A stretch of DNA of 64,000 bases from Utricularia gibba (taxonomy: Eukaryota > Streptophyta > Magnoliopsida > Lamiales > Lentibulariaceae), in the NCBI GenBank assembly GCA_002189035.1, contig NEEC01000021.1, positions 1 through 64,000 on the forward strand, read 5' to 3'. Position 1 is the stretch's first letter, and each line of letters begins with the position of its first letter. Below, piece after piece: positions 1-11,204 of this stretch. The notes below the pieces were generated by a model, which searched no databases, was not told where the DNA came from, and worked only from the letters and a program-made list of their open reading frames with translations. Made by a program: the position numbers and the translations under genes.

Positions 1-719
1 GTCTGTTGAATCTTTCACCACGATTTGCACGAGCAACTTCACGCTATCAATGGCTTGGGAGCTGCAAAAAATTTTTCCAAGTAGGAAGATAATGGACAAG
101 CAAGCAGTTAGTACACCATTCGAGCCTCTCATATTTTCAAGTTGTTCTAGTAAACAAAGGTCAAAAGATTCAACAATCAAAAAATGATTTCGTTTTCATT
201 CAAGGGTGCCCAATACAGACTCGTGCCACAGATAGTGAGTGTACATGTAGTGGTTGGTCATGTCTGAAGCCATTTGCATACCTGAAAGATTAGGGATAAG
301 TCAGATGCCACTAAAAACTCATGCTCCATCGATGATAGTAGTTAAGGATAAGGACAACACTAGTATGGGATGTACTATAAACAAGCAACAGAGGTGTTGC
401 ATGTGCAGGTTATAGGAAAATCCACATGCCATTCTTAACATTGAGTGATATTGACCTGTGTTGCCAAGTAAACATTGGTGGTAACAAGACTTGGGAATAC
501 CTGAACTGTTATTGTTTCAGAAGATATGGCATAGAGGATACAACATGAGAGTGAGCGAAGCCATGTTTTCTGATGAATCCCAGTAATATGATGAATAGCA
601 TTTGAAGAATATTGGGGATATTGCAGAAGTGAATATACATACATTGCACTAATTATAAGAAGTAAAAGCAAGAATTTAAGTTACACTTAAGTTTCTAATC
701 AATAATATTGAGTTAGTAG
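1..719. other. No recognisable gene
   Basis: I see no long reading frame, domain or terminal repeat here. The composition resembles the decayed transposon DNA that follows. Confidence 0.5.
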
Positions 720-1110
720 TTGGGCTTCAAGTCTGCCTTATAGACTAAAATATGTCTTCATTTTTTATGTGCGCTATTGAACTTCATGGGTCTTTTCGTT
801 TATTTTGTTTGAATTGAATAATTTTAGGGCTCTATTGTATATTATAAATACTATACAAATGTACTCTTTGGGGGATTTTTGCTTGTTTTATGCATCTTGT
901 GAAGCACTTACTCTTTTAAGTGATTGAATACATATGACTTATCAAGTTCTTGAACTTGTGATGTCTAAAGATCATCACTCGAAATTACTTCTCATTCTGA
1001 AATGGTTCTCCTGATATTCTCTTTTATTTTAAAGGGCATTTTGACCGCTGTAAAATCTTTAGATATAGTATGATTTCCATTGTAATTAGACCGGGTGCTG
1101 CATCTCATGC
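720..1110 (+). repeat. Decayed gypsy-type LTR, probable
   Basis: The stretch around 830-1,000 runs through a TATA-like ATAAATACTATAC, then a short motif ending in GTACTCTTT, then GACTTATCAAGTTCTTGA. The same order is present in the gypsy LTR at 63,342-63,699 (plus) and in reverse complement at 4,047-4,440. It is the most diverged of the three. I set no exact ends. Resemblance is by eye only. Confidence 0.4.
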
Positions 1111-1498
1111 ATACTACAGGAGCTATGGTGTAGTATTTCAACAAAAATTCTTGTCCTTGTCTTCATAAGGTTATTAGTGTCAAGGGGCTTTACGTCCTGG
1201 TGTTGACTCAGACTTGCAGTAAAGATGTGGGCTTTTTTTTACCATGGATATGGGCCATGGCAATGGCGGTTCCAGATTGGCAATGCCTGTACTAGAAAAG
1301 CTGTCGTGATTATGAACCCTTTGTATTCACAACACCTTGTCCCAAAAAAGTAATTAGTTTATTGATGCTCCACTACTTTGAAAGGCATCGAAGGAGATGT
1401 TTAAATCATAAAATGGATTGAGCAAATCAGCCTTATGATGTGATGAGATCATGTATGCCACAGATAATAACAATGAAAGTGAGAGAAGGATGGGCAAT

Positions 1499-1712
1499 CT
1501 TCTGAAGCTCCACAATATTTGCAATCTCTTTATTCATCCCATGAAGTAACTTAGTCATAGTTGCTTGCCTATCTTCATGAACATTGGCTCTATTCATCAA
1601 GATCTCCATTTCCTTCCAATATTCCTACACTGACCTTGAGCGGGCTTGAGATTCTGCTACCGTTGATAAACATTTCTTTGGTAATGGTTTCGAACAAATC
1701 GCCTTCTCATTG
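1499..1712 (-). pseudogene. Ty3/gypsy gag fragment
   Basis: Read on the minus strand, this contains a gag stretch with MRRRFVRNHYQR near 1,700, then MEILMNRANVHEDRQATM, then MNKEIANIVELQ ending near 1,499. This is the Retrotrans_gag C-terminal pattern of plant Ty3/gypsy elements (xRRRFVPxHYxR ... VELQ). The family normally continues with a conserved HYVE block; here the sequence changes abruptly after VELQ, so the fragment is truncated. One stop and a frame change lie near 1,640. It abuts a plus-strand copia fragment at about 1,720. Confidence 0.7.
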
Positions 1713-1728
1713 TTGGAAGCATTTTACT

Positions 1729-3171
1729 CTTGCTAAAAGAAGGAATTGTGCAAGTTGATAATGTTTATTATTCACCAAACCTCAAACAAAACCTGTTGAG
1801 CTTTGGCCAATTGAGCAGGCAAGGTTTTGATATTAAGCTGATGAAGGATGCGGGTGGTATAAACACTAAAGTTAAGGTTGTTGATCCAAAAACAAAGATT
1901 GAATTTCATGGTGTGTTGACCACCTACAACCTTTACGAAATCATGGTCAGTGATTGTAAAAGTTGTATTCTCTCACTTCAGGATCAAAGTAGCCTTTGGC
2001 ACAAACGTTTTGGGCACTATAACTTCAACAATCTGAAAATATTGCAAAAGAATAAGGAAGTACTGGAATTGAAAGACATCAAGTTTGCCGATACCATATG
2101 TGAAGTGTGCCATCAAGGTAAACAGTGTAGAAATCCCTTTTATTCCAGTGATTCAATAGCAAAGGAGAAATTAGAGCTTGTGCATACAGATGTTTGTGGA
2201 CCATTTAAGGAATGTTCATTAGGGGGATTAGATATTTTGTTACATTCATTGATGATTATTCACGTTATTGTTGGGTTTACTTTCTTAAAAGCAAGTCAGA
2301 AGATCCTCATATCTTTCGAAAATTCAAAGTGATGATTGAGAATCAGAGTGGATGCTCGTTGAAAATGATTAGATCACACAATGGAGGTGAATTCTGCAAT
2401 AGCATGATGTCACTTTTGATAAAGGTGCAAGGTATACTTTAATTGATGATTGCATTTCTCTTAATGATGCAGAAGCTCATAAAAGTCGTGGAAGGCATAG
2501 CACCCATGTGAAACGAGACCTCAGGACACACATACCTCAAAACTTCTCTTCCAGGAATTCAACAAACCAGAAACTTTAGGACTCGTACATGAAGATTCAA
2601 ATCAATTAAATGATCAGCATTTTCAAATGAGAATTTCTCACCTCCAGAGGAGGAGAAAGTCACAAATCAAGATAACTCATCCAATGAGAATTCAGAATCA
2701 AACTCAGAACCCCTATATGAATAATCTCATCAGACCAATTATCTGCATTCAGATGGTAATTTCAAAATCCCAGAAGAGGAGCAAGGCACGAATGCAGAAG
2801 ACTCATCAACAGATGAATCTGATGGAGAGGAACCTGATACTGATGATGAAGATTATTACCCATCTGATCGTGATTGGCAAAGGAGGAAACGCAAAAATAT
2901 CAAAGATTCAATAGATAATGAAGATAGTCATGTTACGGACATTAGAAGAAGCAAAAGAAATAAGGATCCTACAATAAGTTTCTCCAAGTTGAATGATGAT
3001 GTCCAAGATGCTGTAGCTGATATTTTGGCTGGATTATTGACAGGAGATCCAACATCATTTGAAGTGGTTGTACAAAATCCGAAATGGAGAGAGCCCATGA
3101 AGGAAGAAATGAATTCTATACTTGAAAATGAAATATGGGAGTTAGTTGATAAACCCCAAGGATAGGGGTTT
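1729..3171 (+). pseudogene. Ty1/copia pol fragment with two internal deletions
   Basis: The frame opens with the end of the protease/pre-integrase linker (NVYYSPNLKQNLLSFGQLSR), then a GAG-pre-integrase zinc module (SLWHKRFGHYN ... CEVCHQGKQ) and the start of the integrase core (LELVHTDVCGPF). The second catalytic Asp is His in IRSHNGGEF. Compared with the related copy at 10,320-11,850, about 420 bp of integrase are missing at about 2,401 and about 1.6 kb of RT/RNase H are missing at about 3,168. Both junctions carry short homology (CATGA; TTTCAA). The remainder to 3,160 is the acidic linker and the first residues of the RT. It keeps the pre-integrase domain that the other copy has lost. Confidence 0.85.
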
Positions 3172-3352
3172 CAATGATTGTGGCTCACTATTGGGTAACT
3201 TAGGTATTGGGTATATATAAACCCTACTAGGAATGCGTGTCAATTAGGTTTTCGGTCATTCTTATTGTTAATGAGTTGTTTTTCATCAACGGTAATCCCA
3301 TAAGCATTACCTTTTTGTAACTTCCCAAGACTCTATCTTTCATTCATCAACA
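3172..3352 (+). repeat. 3' part of copia LTR
   Basis: Matches the second half of the LTRs at 7,830-8,149 and 13,301-13,620, including the CACTATTGGGTAAC box, the TATATATAAACCCTAC promoter-like box and the CAACA end. It is fused to pol by the deletion described for the preceding feature. Confidence 0.8.
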
Positions 3353-4031
3353 CTCATGACTCTTTTCATCTCATCCCAAGTATGAATTGGTTCCTCATAA
3401 TCAATCCTTCGTTTACTCACCAATTGATCCCACCAAATTACAGCATAATTTGAGTGTGGCAGTGTTAATTGTCAAAAGATAGAGACACGAAGTGTGATGG
3501 ATGTAAGTTTGTTGCTTGTTGCAGTACATAAACAAAAACAATGGACAATAAACCAATGAGAATAAAAAAAGCAGGTGAAAGGGCACTAAACCCGAGGTAT
3601 GTTACTTGTGAGATTGTAGAAAAAAGGGAATGGGCAATAAACAAAGGCAGAAGTCCAATTAGATGATAGGGACAAGTAAATGACAGGGAATGGGTTATTC
3701 AAATAAAAGAGAATAAGAAATATATTACTTGTTGTAATGGGTGAAGTAGAAGAGTGGACAATAATTCATTGACAATTGATGGGTGTTCAGCTTCAACCTC
3801 CTTCTCTTTCTCACACTTGAATTTGATCTTGATGATGTTCCTCCTACTCAATTCAAAGTGGATTTCGAGGTCTTTCAGAATAAACTTCCCCTCCACCGAA
3901 GTTTTTTTTTTTTTTTTTTGTGCCAAAGACAAAAGTACTAAGAAGAATGTAGCTTGAACATTTTTTTTTCAATGAGCAGGAATGGATGATCTAACACAAG
4001 AACAGGATTCTAATAAAGAGAAAGAACTCAA
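3353..4031. other. No assignable gene; probable gypsy 5' leader
   Basis: There is no convincing protein domain. A poly(T) run lies at about 3,901-3,919. Because a minus-strand gypsy LTR and PBS sit immediately to the right, this stretch is probably the leader or gag-proximal part of that element. That is inference from position only. Confidence 0.35.
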
Positions 4032-4440
4032 CGCTCTGTTACCAAATGATGTGACTCTCTAATCTAAAAAAATTAGCAACCCACAAATAATAAGTGATTT
4101 TGAAGCTTAGAAAAGAACTCACTTAAGTCTACTCTCAATAGAACGAATCTCTTGCAACCAGACTTTGAAAGAAAAGGACTTAAGGAGCTATATTTCAGAA
4201 GGACAAGAAAATGGAAGTGATAATTCTAGGTTACTACAAATTCAAAGCTTGATAAGTCAAAAGTGTTTAACCACTCAAAGAAGAGGAAAATCCTCACAAG
4301 ATACATCAAAATGAACTAAAAGGTTCTCAAAGAGTACATCTCTAGAGTATTTATACTCTATAATTGGGTCCAACATTTCAAAGCCCAAACTAAATAAGAA
4401 ATGAAAGTCTACAAATCCAATAACACCCATGAAAGATGGG
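4032..4440 (-). repeat. Ty3/gypsy LTR with adjacent primer binding site
   Basis: On the minus strand an LTR ends in GAGTCACATCA at 4,047. It is followed by TGGTAACAGAGCG (4,032-4,044), which resembles the initiator-Met tRNA primer site TGGTATCAGAGC. The LTR body, with its TATTTATACTCT box, mirrors 63,380-63,699. The outer end is not defined. Confidence 0.65.
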
Positions 4441-4639
4441 GTGATGTTTTGGACTTTAAGTTAAATTGATACTCCAATAGTTGAACTCCTTAATGGTAAT
4501 ACTTTAGTCCCAATTGTGATTCCAATAGTGTTGAATAGACCGTTGAGTTTAGCTTCAACCATCTTGTTCTTACTTCTTATAATTGGTCATAGAAGAATAA
4601 TCTTTATCTCTAATGTGTTTAGTTGATCAAATTTCTCAT

Positions 4640-5386
4640 CGTTCTTTAAATATGCTGCATTATCTTCATGGGGCTCATCACCTTCTTTTCACAATAAAAA
4701 CATACTATCATTTACGCTTCTCCTTATGCCTCTTCTTATGCCTTGTATGCTGCTAGGACTTAGCTCTCCCTTTACTATTACCTCCCTTAGTTGTTCGGCC
4801 TCTATGAGTTCCCTCATTATACGTCAATGTGGATTTAGAGCCACTATATTTCTCAATTCCTGCATTTCGTCTCGTGCTCCTCGTACAGCGATGATACAGC
4901 GGCATCGAATTTCATACCACCATGCACAAAATTGCTCAAGGCAATAACAAGTCTCTCCCACAAGTCCGGTAGAGTACCCATCAGTTGTATTGTTTAAATT
5001 TCTTCATCAAAACTCATTTTCACCTATACCATGCGATTCACAATGTCCTTAAGCCTGGTCAAATCCTCCGAGACGGAATCACCCATCTTTTTATTTCAAT
5101 CTAGATATACTTTGATACAAAGTAAGTTTGTTTAAGGTATTATCCGGTCTGAACATGTCTTTTAACGCTTTCAACAGATGTTGCGCCATAAATGTTCAGA
5201 CCGGATAATGCCTTAAAATTTGTTGTCAATACATAAATTCATAATGGCTACTGCCTCTAAATGTAAACGGTACACCAATCTGCCTCCTCAACATTCGCAG
5301 GTCTGTTGGAGCTGCTGATTACAGGATGCCATAAGTCTTTGCACATTAGAATGGATTTAATCTTCATCTATACCTCTGATATCAAT
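4640..5386 (-). pseudogene. Ty1/copia gag relic
   Basis: Minus-strand translation in pieces gives ILMCKDLWHPVI, then ALKDMFRPDNTLNKLTLYQ, then VKMSFDEEI and QLMGTLPDLWERLVIALSN. This is the UBN2-type copia gag and closely parallels the gag at 35,225-35,635. A remnant of the basic C-terminal part follows to about 4,640. PBS-like TGATATCAGAGG is present at about 5,371-5,382 on the minus strand. Many stops and frame changes are present, and a local inverted duplication lies at 5,132-5,216. Confidence 0.7.
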
Positions 5387-5900
5387 TCGAAAATTAATTG
5401 TATCACAAGCTCCAAATTTGCGATGAACTTTGGCTGTTTTTACGACCTTGGAATGATTTAGTATTAATATGCAAGACACCTGCATTTTTACGAGGTAAAA
5501 CCCAGAAAACTGGGAAACACCTTAGGCTTGATTCACCCTTTGGAAGAGTAGCAATTAAAAACATGGAACCAGAATTACAACAGCTCACAAGCTCTGGTAC
5601 ACCAATAGCAATTACATGCACTCACACACTCAGCAACAATGATTTCCTCACCATTGTACCAGCGATCATGCTCCCAAACAGAAACCATATACCCCTTCAA
5701 ATGGGCCCATACCATTGCTGCATCATCCCATTATCACAACTGATCACAAAATGGCCCAGCAATATAATATCATCTTGTGGGGCCCAATATCACTTCCAGC
5801 CCATTGAAGGAAACTAACTGAATTTGTATCTTCCTTCTACGGAAAAGCGGGTTCATTCGTAAAAAATTTGCTAGTCCAAAAAATCAAACACCAAGTACGT
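5387..5900 (-). repeat. Copia LTR-like sequence
   Basis: Lies directly behind the gag and PBS of the preceding relic. It shares a block (ACGAGGTAAAACCCA, then GGGAAACACCTTAGG) with the LTR at 37,161-38,245 (ACTAGGTAAAACCCA, then CGGAAACCTCTTGG). The far boundary is not resolved. Confidence 0.5.
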
Positions 5901-5939
5901 TGCTCTAGGCATTACCACACACCGGATACTTGCTTCTAT

Positions 5940-6095
5940 AACCCAAATGCAACATGTGTAGGACGTAAGTAAGCACATAATGTTCAAATGGGCTTTCAAT
6001 AACAGGCTCAAATTGAGGCGTGAGATGCACCTGACAGTTACCACCCACTACATCCACAATTGGTGGAAGTGGAGTACATGGAGCCTGATCGATGA
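5940..6095 (-). repeat. Arm of a 150-bp imperfect inverted repeat
   Basis: The reverse complement of this interval matches 7,355-7,490: shared CCACTTCCACCAATTGTGGA, then CAGGTGCATCTCA, then GCCTGTTATTGA and ACATTATGTGCTTACTTAC. The minus-strand frame reads PLPPIVDVVGGNCQVHLTP, so this was probably once coding sequence. The source is not identified. Confidence 0.55.
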
Positions 6096-7000
6096 TGAAG
6101 AGTTCTGTAGGATATTGGGAAAAGGGAAAATTCATCTATTTCCGGAGGATTTGTAGTGATTGCAGAAGTCTGTTATGCTCCAGAAGTGGTTCAGAATCTT
6201 CTAAGCCTAGGTTAGTTACAAAATCAGAAATTTCAATTGGTACTATTGGAAAATGGAGTAAAGATTATGAAATTGTGAACCAAAAATTCAATGGTGGCTA
6301 CTAGAATGAGCGATAACTTGTATCAATTCAAACCTGCTGGAACACAAAAAGTAGTTTTCTCTGATTTTGAAAAATCACAAATGTTGCATAAGAGACTTGG
6401 TCGTTATGGAATAAGAAATCTCAAACTATTATAATAGAAGGGAGAAATCGGAAAACTAAGAAATATTGTTCTTTAAATACTGTTGTGAAGAATGTGATAG
6501 ACCATTTATCTGAGTATGAGTTGCAGTGATGACAAACTGAACGTCATCCAAACGATTTATGTGGACCTTTAAAGGAACTGTCCCTAAAATTGAAATCTGA
6601 AATTAAAATCTATGTCGATGACTTTATGAAATATTATAGGATTTCCATGAGTGATCATTGGTGTTAGAGATAAGGGGACTAATGATTTTTTAGAGGACCA
6701 ATTCTTTGATAATTTCATTTGCAATAATCACTGCAACATAGCAATAATTTCAATCTTATCAAAATGACCCATGGTTCTTTTTTACCATTCCATAAATGTT
6801 ATCAGACTTCTCCTTTGAATAGACTAACTTTTTAGTTATATAAAAAAGGTCTTACTCAAGAGTCTTAAAAATTTATGTAATATATTTTGGGAACAATACT
6901 TTTACTGTTAGTTGTCGAAGAAATTTAGATTTTTTAAATTTTATTTGAATTATTTGACAAGTGTCACTACCTTCTTCTTGGGGGGAGGATGACTTCACTA
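6096..7000 (+). pseudogene. Heavily decayed copia-like pol relic
   Basis: Pieces on the plus strand resemble a copia pre-integrase and integrase region: LYQFKPAGTQKVVFS, KSQMLHKRLGRYGIRNLKLL (compare LWHxRLGH), then NDLCGPLKELSLK (compare DLCGP). Stops occur every few tens of codons. The match rests on motif order, so the family assignment is tentative. Confidence 0.4.
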
Positions 7001-7354
7001 GGAAATTCATTGCTAGATTACCTACCAAACAACAAAGTAAATTATACCACCATTGCTCAAATTCTTGAAGGAAAAACCTTATTGTTTATCAATTATGAGA
7101 CCCTGTAAACTCAGTTGAATGTGCGAAAAATGTTTCAAGTAAAAAACCCAACACCTTGGCTGGCAAAACCTTCTGTTATCTGGTTAGTCACCCCATATTT
7201 CAGAGTTCACTACAAACAAGAGGAACCACACTTGATCAACACACATAGAGCAACTACAAGGCACACTCAGCGCAGGAAACACACATTCCTTGTGATCACT
7301 CCTCCTGTAGCTGCTGTGTTGATCCACCATTTCCAACGTTCAAACAGAACTCCC

Positions 7355-7490
7355 CTCCTTGGATCAGGCTCCACCCCTGCTCGATATATTCCACTTCCAC
7401 GAATTGTAGATGTGGTGGGAGTGACAATCAGGCGCATCTCATTGAGCAGCCTGTTATTGAGCAGCCCATTTTTACATTATGGGCTTACTT
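7355..7490 (+). repeat. Partner arm of inverted repeat
   Basis: Inverted partner of 5,940-6,095; the spacer is about 1.26 kb. It directly precedes the minus-strand copia RT fragment. Confidence 0.55.
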
Positions 7491-7829
7491 ACCACAATCC
7501 TTGCTTTAGTATGGTGCCATTAGGATTTTTCTTCAGCTTGAAGATCCATTTATTATCCATTGCTATCCTTCCCACATGTAGTTCTGTGAGTATGTATGTC
7601 TTATTCTTCCACAGAGATTGCATCTCATCCCTCATTGCTTCTAGCCATTTTCCTTTATCCGGTGACCGCATCACATCCTCCACTGATTTTGGTTCACCTT
7701 CTTCTGTGACAAGAATAAGATTATCGTGCTGATCATCTTAGCTGTTAAAGCACAGGTGTAGCCGTCTCTGGATCCTCATTTAGGGGTAAATCTACAACCT
7801 GGGAGGAGCTGCCCACCTTTGGTGGAACC
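7489..7829 (-). pseudogene. Copia reverse transcriptase N-terminal fragment
   Basis: The minus-strand frame reads MEDVMRSPDKGKWLEAMRDE, then MQSLWKNKTYILTE and AMDNKWIFKLKKNPNG. This is the RVT_2 entry motif (W..AM..E...L..N.TW.L, then KWIFK). It stops at about 7,490 before the catalytic domain. A homologous stretch lies at 33,490-33,650 in the other minus-strand copia element. The copia element starting at 7,830 interrupts it upstream. The LTR-like stretch 7,060-7,350 is adjacent. Confidence 0.75.
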
Positions 7830-8149
7830 TGTTGGAGGTCAGCCTCAATCTAAAGATTGAAGGTGATTGGAAACATTAATCTTGTATCATAATGTCATGT
7901 TTCAGATAAAAAGAAGTTGGGTTCGAGCACGGAAGTGTTGGGTTCGAGTTGTTGGGCTTTTTGTGTGTTTTCAATAATTTTGGCCCACTATTGGGTAACC
8001 CAGGTATTGGATAAATATAAACTTTACTAGAAATGCGTGTCAATATGGTTTTCTGTCATTCTTATTGTTCATGAGTTTTTCATCCAAGGTGATCTCATAA
8101 GCATTACACTTTTGTTCCTTCCAAAAACGCTATCTTTCTTGTTTCAACA
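7830..8149 (+). repeat. 5' LTR of copia element
   Basis: 320 bp, TG...CA. It aligns over its length with 13,301-13,620 with substitutions and a 3-bp indel near the end. A TATA-like GGATAAATATAAAC lies near 8,010. Confidence 0.9.
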
Positions 8150-8161
8150 TGGTATCATGGC
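8150..8161 (+). other. Primer binding site
   Basis: TGGTATCATGGC directly follows the LTR CA end. It differs at two positions from the usual copia initiator-Met tRNA site TGGTATCAGAGC. Confidence 0.85.
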
Positions 8162-8269
8162 AGTAAGGTTCTCAAAACTCTGTTTGTTTCAGTATATTAT
8201 TTACCGTACAACGTTTTTTACTTAGTGGATTACCAAATATCAACCAAAAACTTGTCAAACAGTGGCTAT

Positions 8270-8484
8270 GATGGCATCTGGTAGAGGACCTCCAATATTT
8301 GATGGTTCTGAGTATGGGCGGGGTCAAAAAGATGCGTAGCTACCTTCGTTCAGAAAGATTTGGGATGTTGTAGAAAGGGAGATTTCGGCTATTACAATAG
8401 CAAGCAAATCCACATCAAAACAGCAAGAGGAAGCTGAGTATCTTCAACAGAGAAAAGATGAAGCAATGAATGCCTTGTATCATG
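8270..8484 (+). pseudogene. Copia gag N-terminus
   Basis: ATG at about 8,271 begins MASGRGPPIFDGSEYG, the usual opening of UBN2-type copia gag (xxPxFDGxNYxxW). A frame change occurs near the expected Trp (about 8,320). The frame is cut off by the gypsy insertion at 8,485; gag resumes after 9,700. Confidence 0.75.
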
Positions 8485-9700
8485 TGATATGACCCTCCAA
8501 TCAACAAGTGATTGGCAAACCAGATCTTGGCTGAAAAGAAGCAATCCTTCAAGAAAAAGAAGTTGGCCCTCAAGGATTGAAAGATTATTGCAACCCAAAC
8601 TATGAAATGGTACCACACTCACAGAATCAAGGAAGGAACTGGGAGTGATAAACCACACACTAGACACCACAAACAAGGCTTGATAACTCTAAGTTCTACA
8701 AGAACTCAAAGAAGGAGAATTTGCTCTCAAAAGTTATTACAATTCAAGTTGTCCAAAACATGAGTAAGGCCTTCTTTTATAGATGAACGATTGGGACTTA
8801 TTACAGGAAAAGTAGTAATAATAATGTATTTGGAAATAATAGGTCTTCTCTAATCAAGTTGATGCACTTTGAGAATGTTGAATTCCATGCCAAACACCTC
8901 ATAGCTTGGTTGATTGGCCCATAAGCTCTTAAGCGCTTCCTGATTCCTTCTTGCTCTTAATCTAATGATTGGCCCAACTGAAATCAATGTTAGATTATTG
9001 ATCTTGTAAACCTTATCTTCATTGTGATAATCTACAGCATCCATGATCTCATCATCCCCCTTCCTTTAGCAGATTCATCCTTGAATCATCACCATCTACA
9101 TCACAAGGAACTAAGTCAGCAATATTGAACGTGGAGTGCACCGAAAACTCACCTGGAAGATCAATCTTATAAGCATTTTCATTGATTTTCTCAATGACTT
9201 AAAAGGATCCATCTCCTTTGGGTGAAAGCTTTGAATGTCTCTTGCTTGGAAATCTTTCCTTTCGAAAATGTACCCAAACCCAATCTCCTGGTTGTAGAGT
9301 AACTTTCTTCCTATGTTTATTAGCTTTAGCTGCATACTCCCTGTTTTTGGCTTCCAATTGATTTCGAACCTTCTCATGCAGTGTTCTGATGGCATCAAAA
9401 CTACGAAATTCATCAGATGGCAAGGGCAACAAGTCTATAGGAGCACGAGGATTAAAACCATACACAATTTCAAAAGGAGAACAATGAGTAGAAGAATGTA
9501 CTGCTCTATTGTATGCTAAACCCAACTTACTCCAAAGTGTACGCCAAAAGTGGCTAAGAAACTTTGTGTCACGATCACTTACAATGGTAAATGGCATACC
9601 ATGAAGCCGAACAATCTCCATGAAGAATAAATCGGCAACAAGCGAAGCATCATCAGTCTTGTGACATGGAATGAAAGCTCCATCAGCTGTATTCTGAATA
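8485..9700 (-). mobile_element. 5'-truncated Ty3/gypsy 3' end (integrase to 3' LTR)
   Basis: On the minus strand, integrase core residues are visible at 9,690-9,500 ([35 protein letters not shown], with catalytic Asp in VSDRD). The integrase tail follows ([19 protein letters not shown], then [13 protein letters not shown] and a GPY/F-like ENAYKIDLPGEFSVHSTF). After WRTLWSKLG the frame jumps to AYNRAVHS, so about 50 residues around the third catalytic residue are missing. The LTR occupies about 8,485-8,845 and ends TGATATGACCC on the plus strand. The element is truncated at its 5' side at about 9,700, so no TSD is expected. Confidence 0.85.
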
Positions 9701-10321
9701 TCCTGTTACACCAGAGCCAACATTTAGGGAGTTCATGATTGAGTTGCAATCTATACAAAAGAGATTGGAACTAAGAGGTGGTTATGAAGTTGAGAAAGCT
9801 TATGGTGAAGCTGCTCTCCTTACAAAAATGCAGAATATGAATATAAACTCAGGTGCAATTAACAATGTCAAGGATGTCAAGTCAACAGCCATCAAACATT
9901 CACCAACGTCATTCCCAACATCAACGATGGGTAATAAGAAGTGCAGGCATTGTGATAAATCCACCACAAGAGTGAATATTGTTGAACTTTCAGCACAAAT
10001 GCTTGCAAGCATTGCAATAAACAGAATCACAGGAGTGAGTTTTGTTGGTGGAAGCCTGATGCTTTGTGCACGAAATGCAATCAAATAGGTCATCTTGACA
10101 AGGTATGTGGAATGTCAAATCCAATCAAAATTGAGCATAACAAGAAGCCTACTTCCAAAGATGAGAAATCACATGCATCCTTTACCTACTTTGAAGATGA
10201 GCCAGAAATAACTTTTGAAAATCCTTTTGAGTATGAGTGTGCTTTAATGACAGTAGCCTCAGATGCTAAAGGCTGGTACTTGGACTCTGGCACCTCCTAT
10301 CATGTATGTTGTGATACTAGA
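9701..10321 (+). pseudogene. Copia gag C-terminus, zinc knuckles and protease start
   Basis: Resumes copia gag (TFREFMIELQSIQKRLELRG). Three CCHC-type boxes follow: CRHCDKSTHKSEYC (a frameshift falls inside it, near 9,960), CKHCNKQNHRSEFC and CTKCNQIGHLDKVC. The linker leads to the protease active site WYLDSGTSYHV at about 10,275-10,305. The frame then runs into the integrase region at about 10,322, so the rest of the protease and the whole pre-integrase module are deleted. Confidence 0.8.
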
Positions 10322-11204
10322 ATTGAAAGATATCAAGTTTGCCGATGCCATATGTGAAGTGTGCCATCAAGGTAAACAGTGTAGAAAGCCCTTTTATTCC
10401 AGTGATTCAATAGCAAAGGAGAAATTAGAGCTTGTGCATACAGATGTTTGTGGACCATTTAAGGAATGTTCATTGGGGGAGAGTAGATATTTTGTTACAT
10501 TTATTGATGATTAATCACGTTATTGTTGGGTTTACTTTATTAAAAGCAAGTCAGAAGCTCCTCATATCTTTCAAAAATTCAAAGTGATGATTGAGAATCA
10601 GAGTGGATGCTCCTTAAAGATAATTAGGTCAAACAATGGAGGGGAATTCTATAATAATAGCATGAGAATGTTTTGTGAAAATGAGGGAATCATGCATCAA
10701 TTCACCGTACCATATTCTCCACAACAGAATGGTATATGTGAAAGGAGAAACAGAACAATCCTTGATATGTCAAGATGCCTATTGTTTGAGAAAGATCTTC
10801 CTGTAAATTTTTGGGCTGAAGCGGTATCTACATATGTATATCTATTGAACTTGATTCCCTCAAGGGCGATTAGTGGAAAAACTGCACATGAAAAATGGCA
10901 TGGTTATATTAAAAAGGTTGATCATCTCAGAATCTTTGGTAGTCTGTGTTTTATTCATGTAACAGACCAAAAACGAGAAAAACTTGATAAGAAATCTGTA
11001 TCTTGTGTATTTGTTGGTTATAGCAACACTACTAAGGGATATAAAGTTTATCTACCTCAACAGAAGAAATTTATCTTCAACCATGATGTCACTTTTGATA
11101 AAGGTGCAAGATATACTTTAATTGATGATTGCATTTTTCTGAATGATGCAAAAGCTCATAAAAGTCGTGGAAGGCATAGCACCCATGTGAAAAGAGACCT
11201 CTAG
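10322..11204 (+). pseudogene. Copia integrase
   Basis: Core order: CEVCHQGKQC, LELVHTDVCGPF (first Asp), IIRSNNGGEF, then YSPQQNGICERRNRTI (Glu retained). The second catalytic Asp, normally in RSDNGGEF, is Asn. A TAA at about 10,512 breaks the frame at FIDD. The C-terminal domain (VFVGYSNTTKGYKVY) is well preserved. It is close to the shorter copy at 2,070-2,440. Confidence 0.85.

Noticed and set aside
7115-7732. 205-codon plus-strand frame as a gene
   Set aside because: Its second half is antisense to a recognisable copia RT fragment and its first half covers LTR-like and inverted-repeat DNA.
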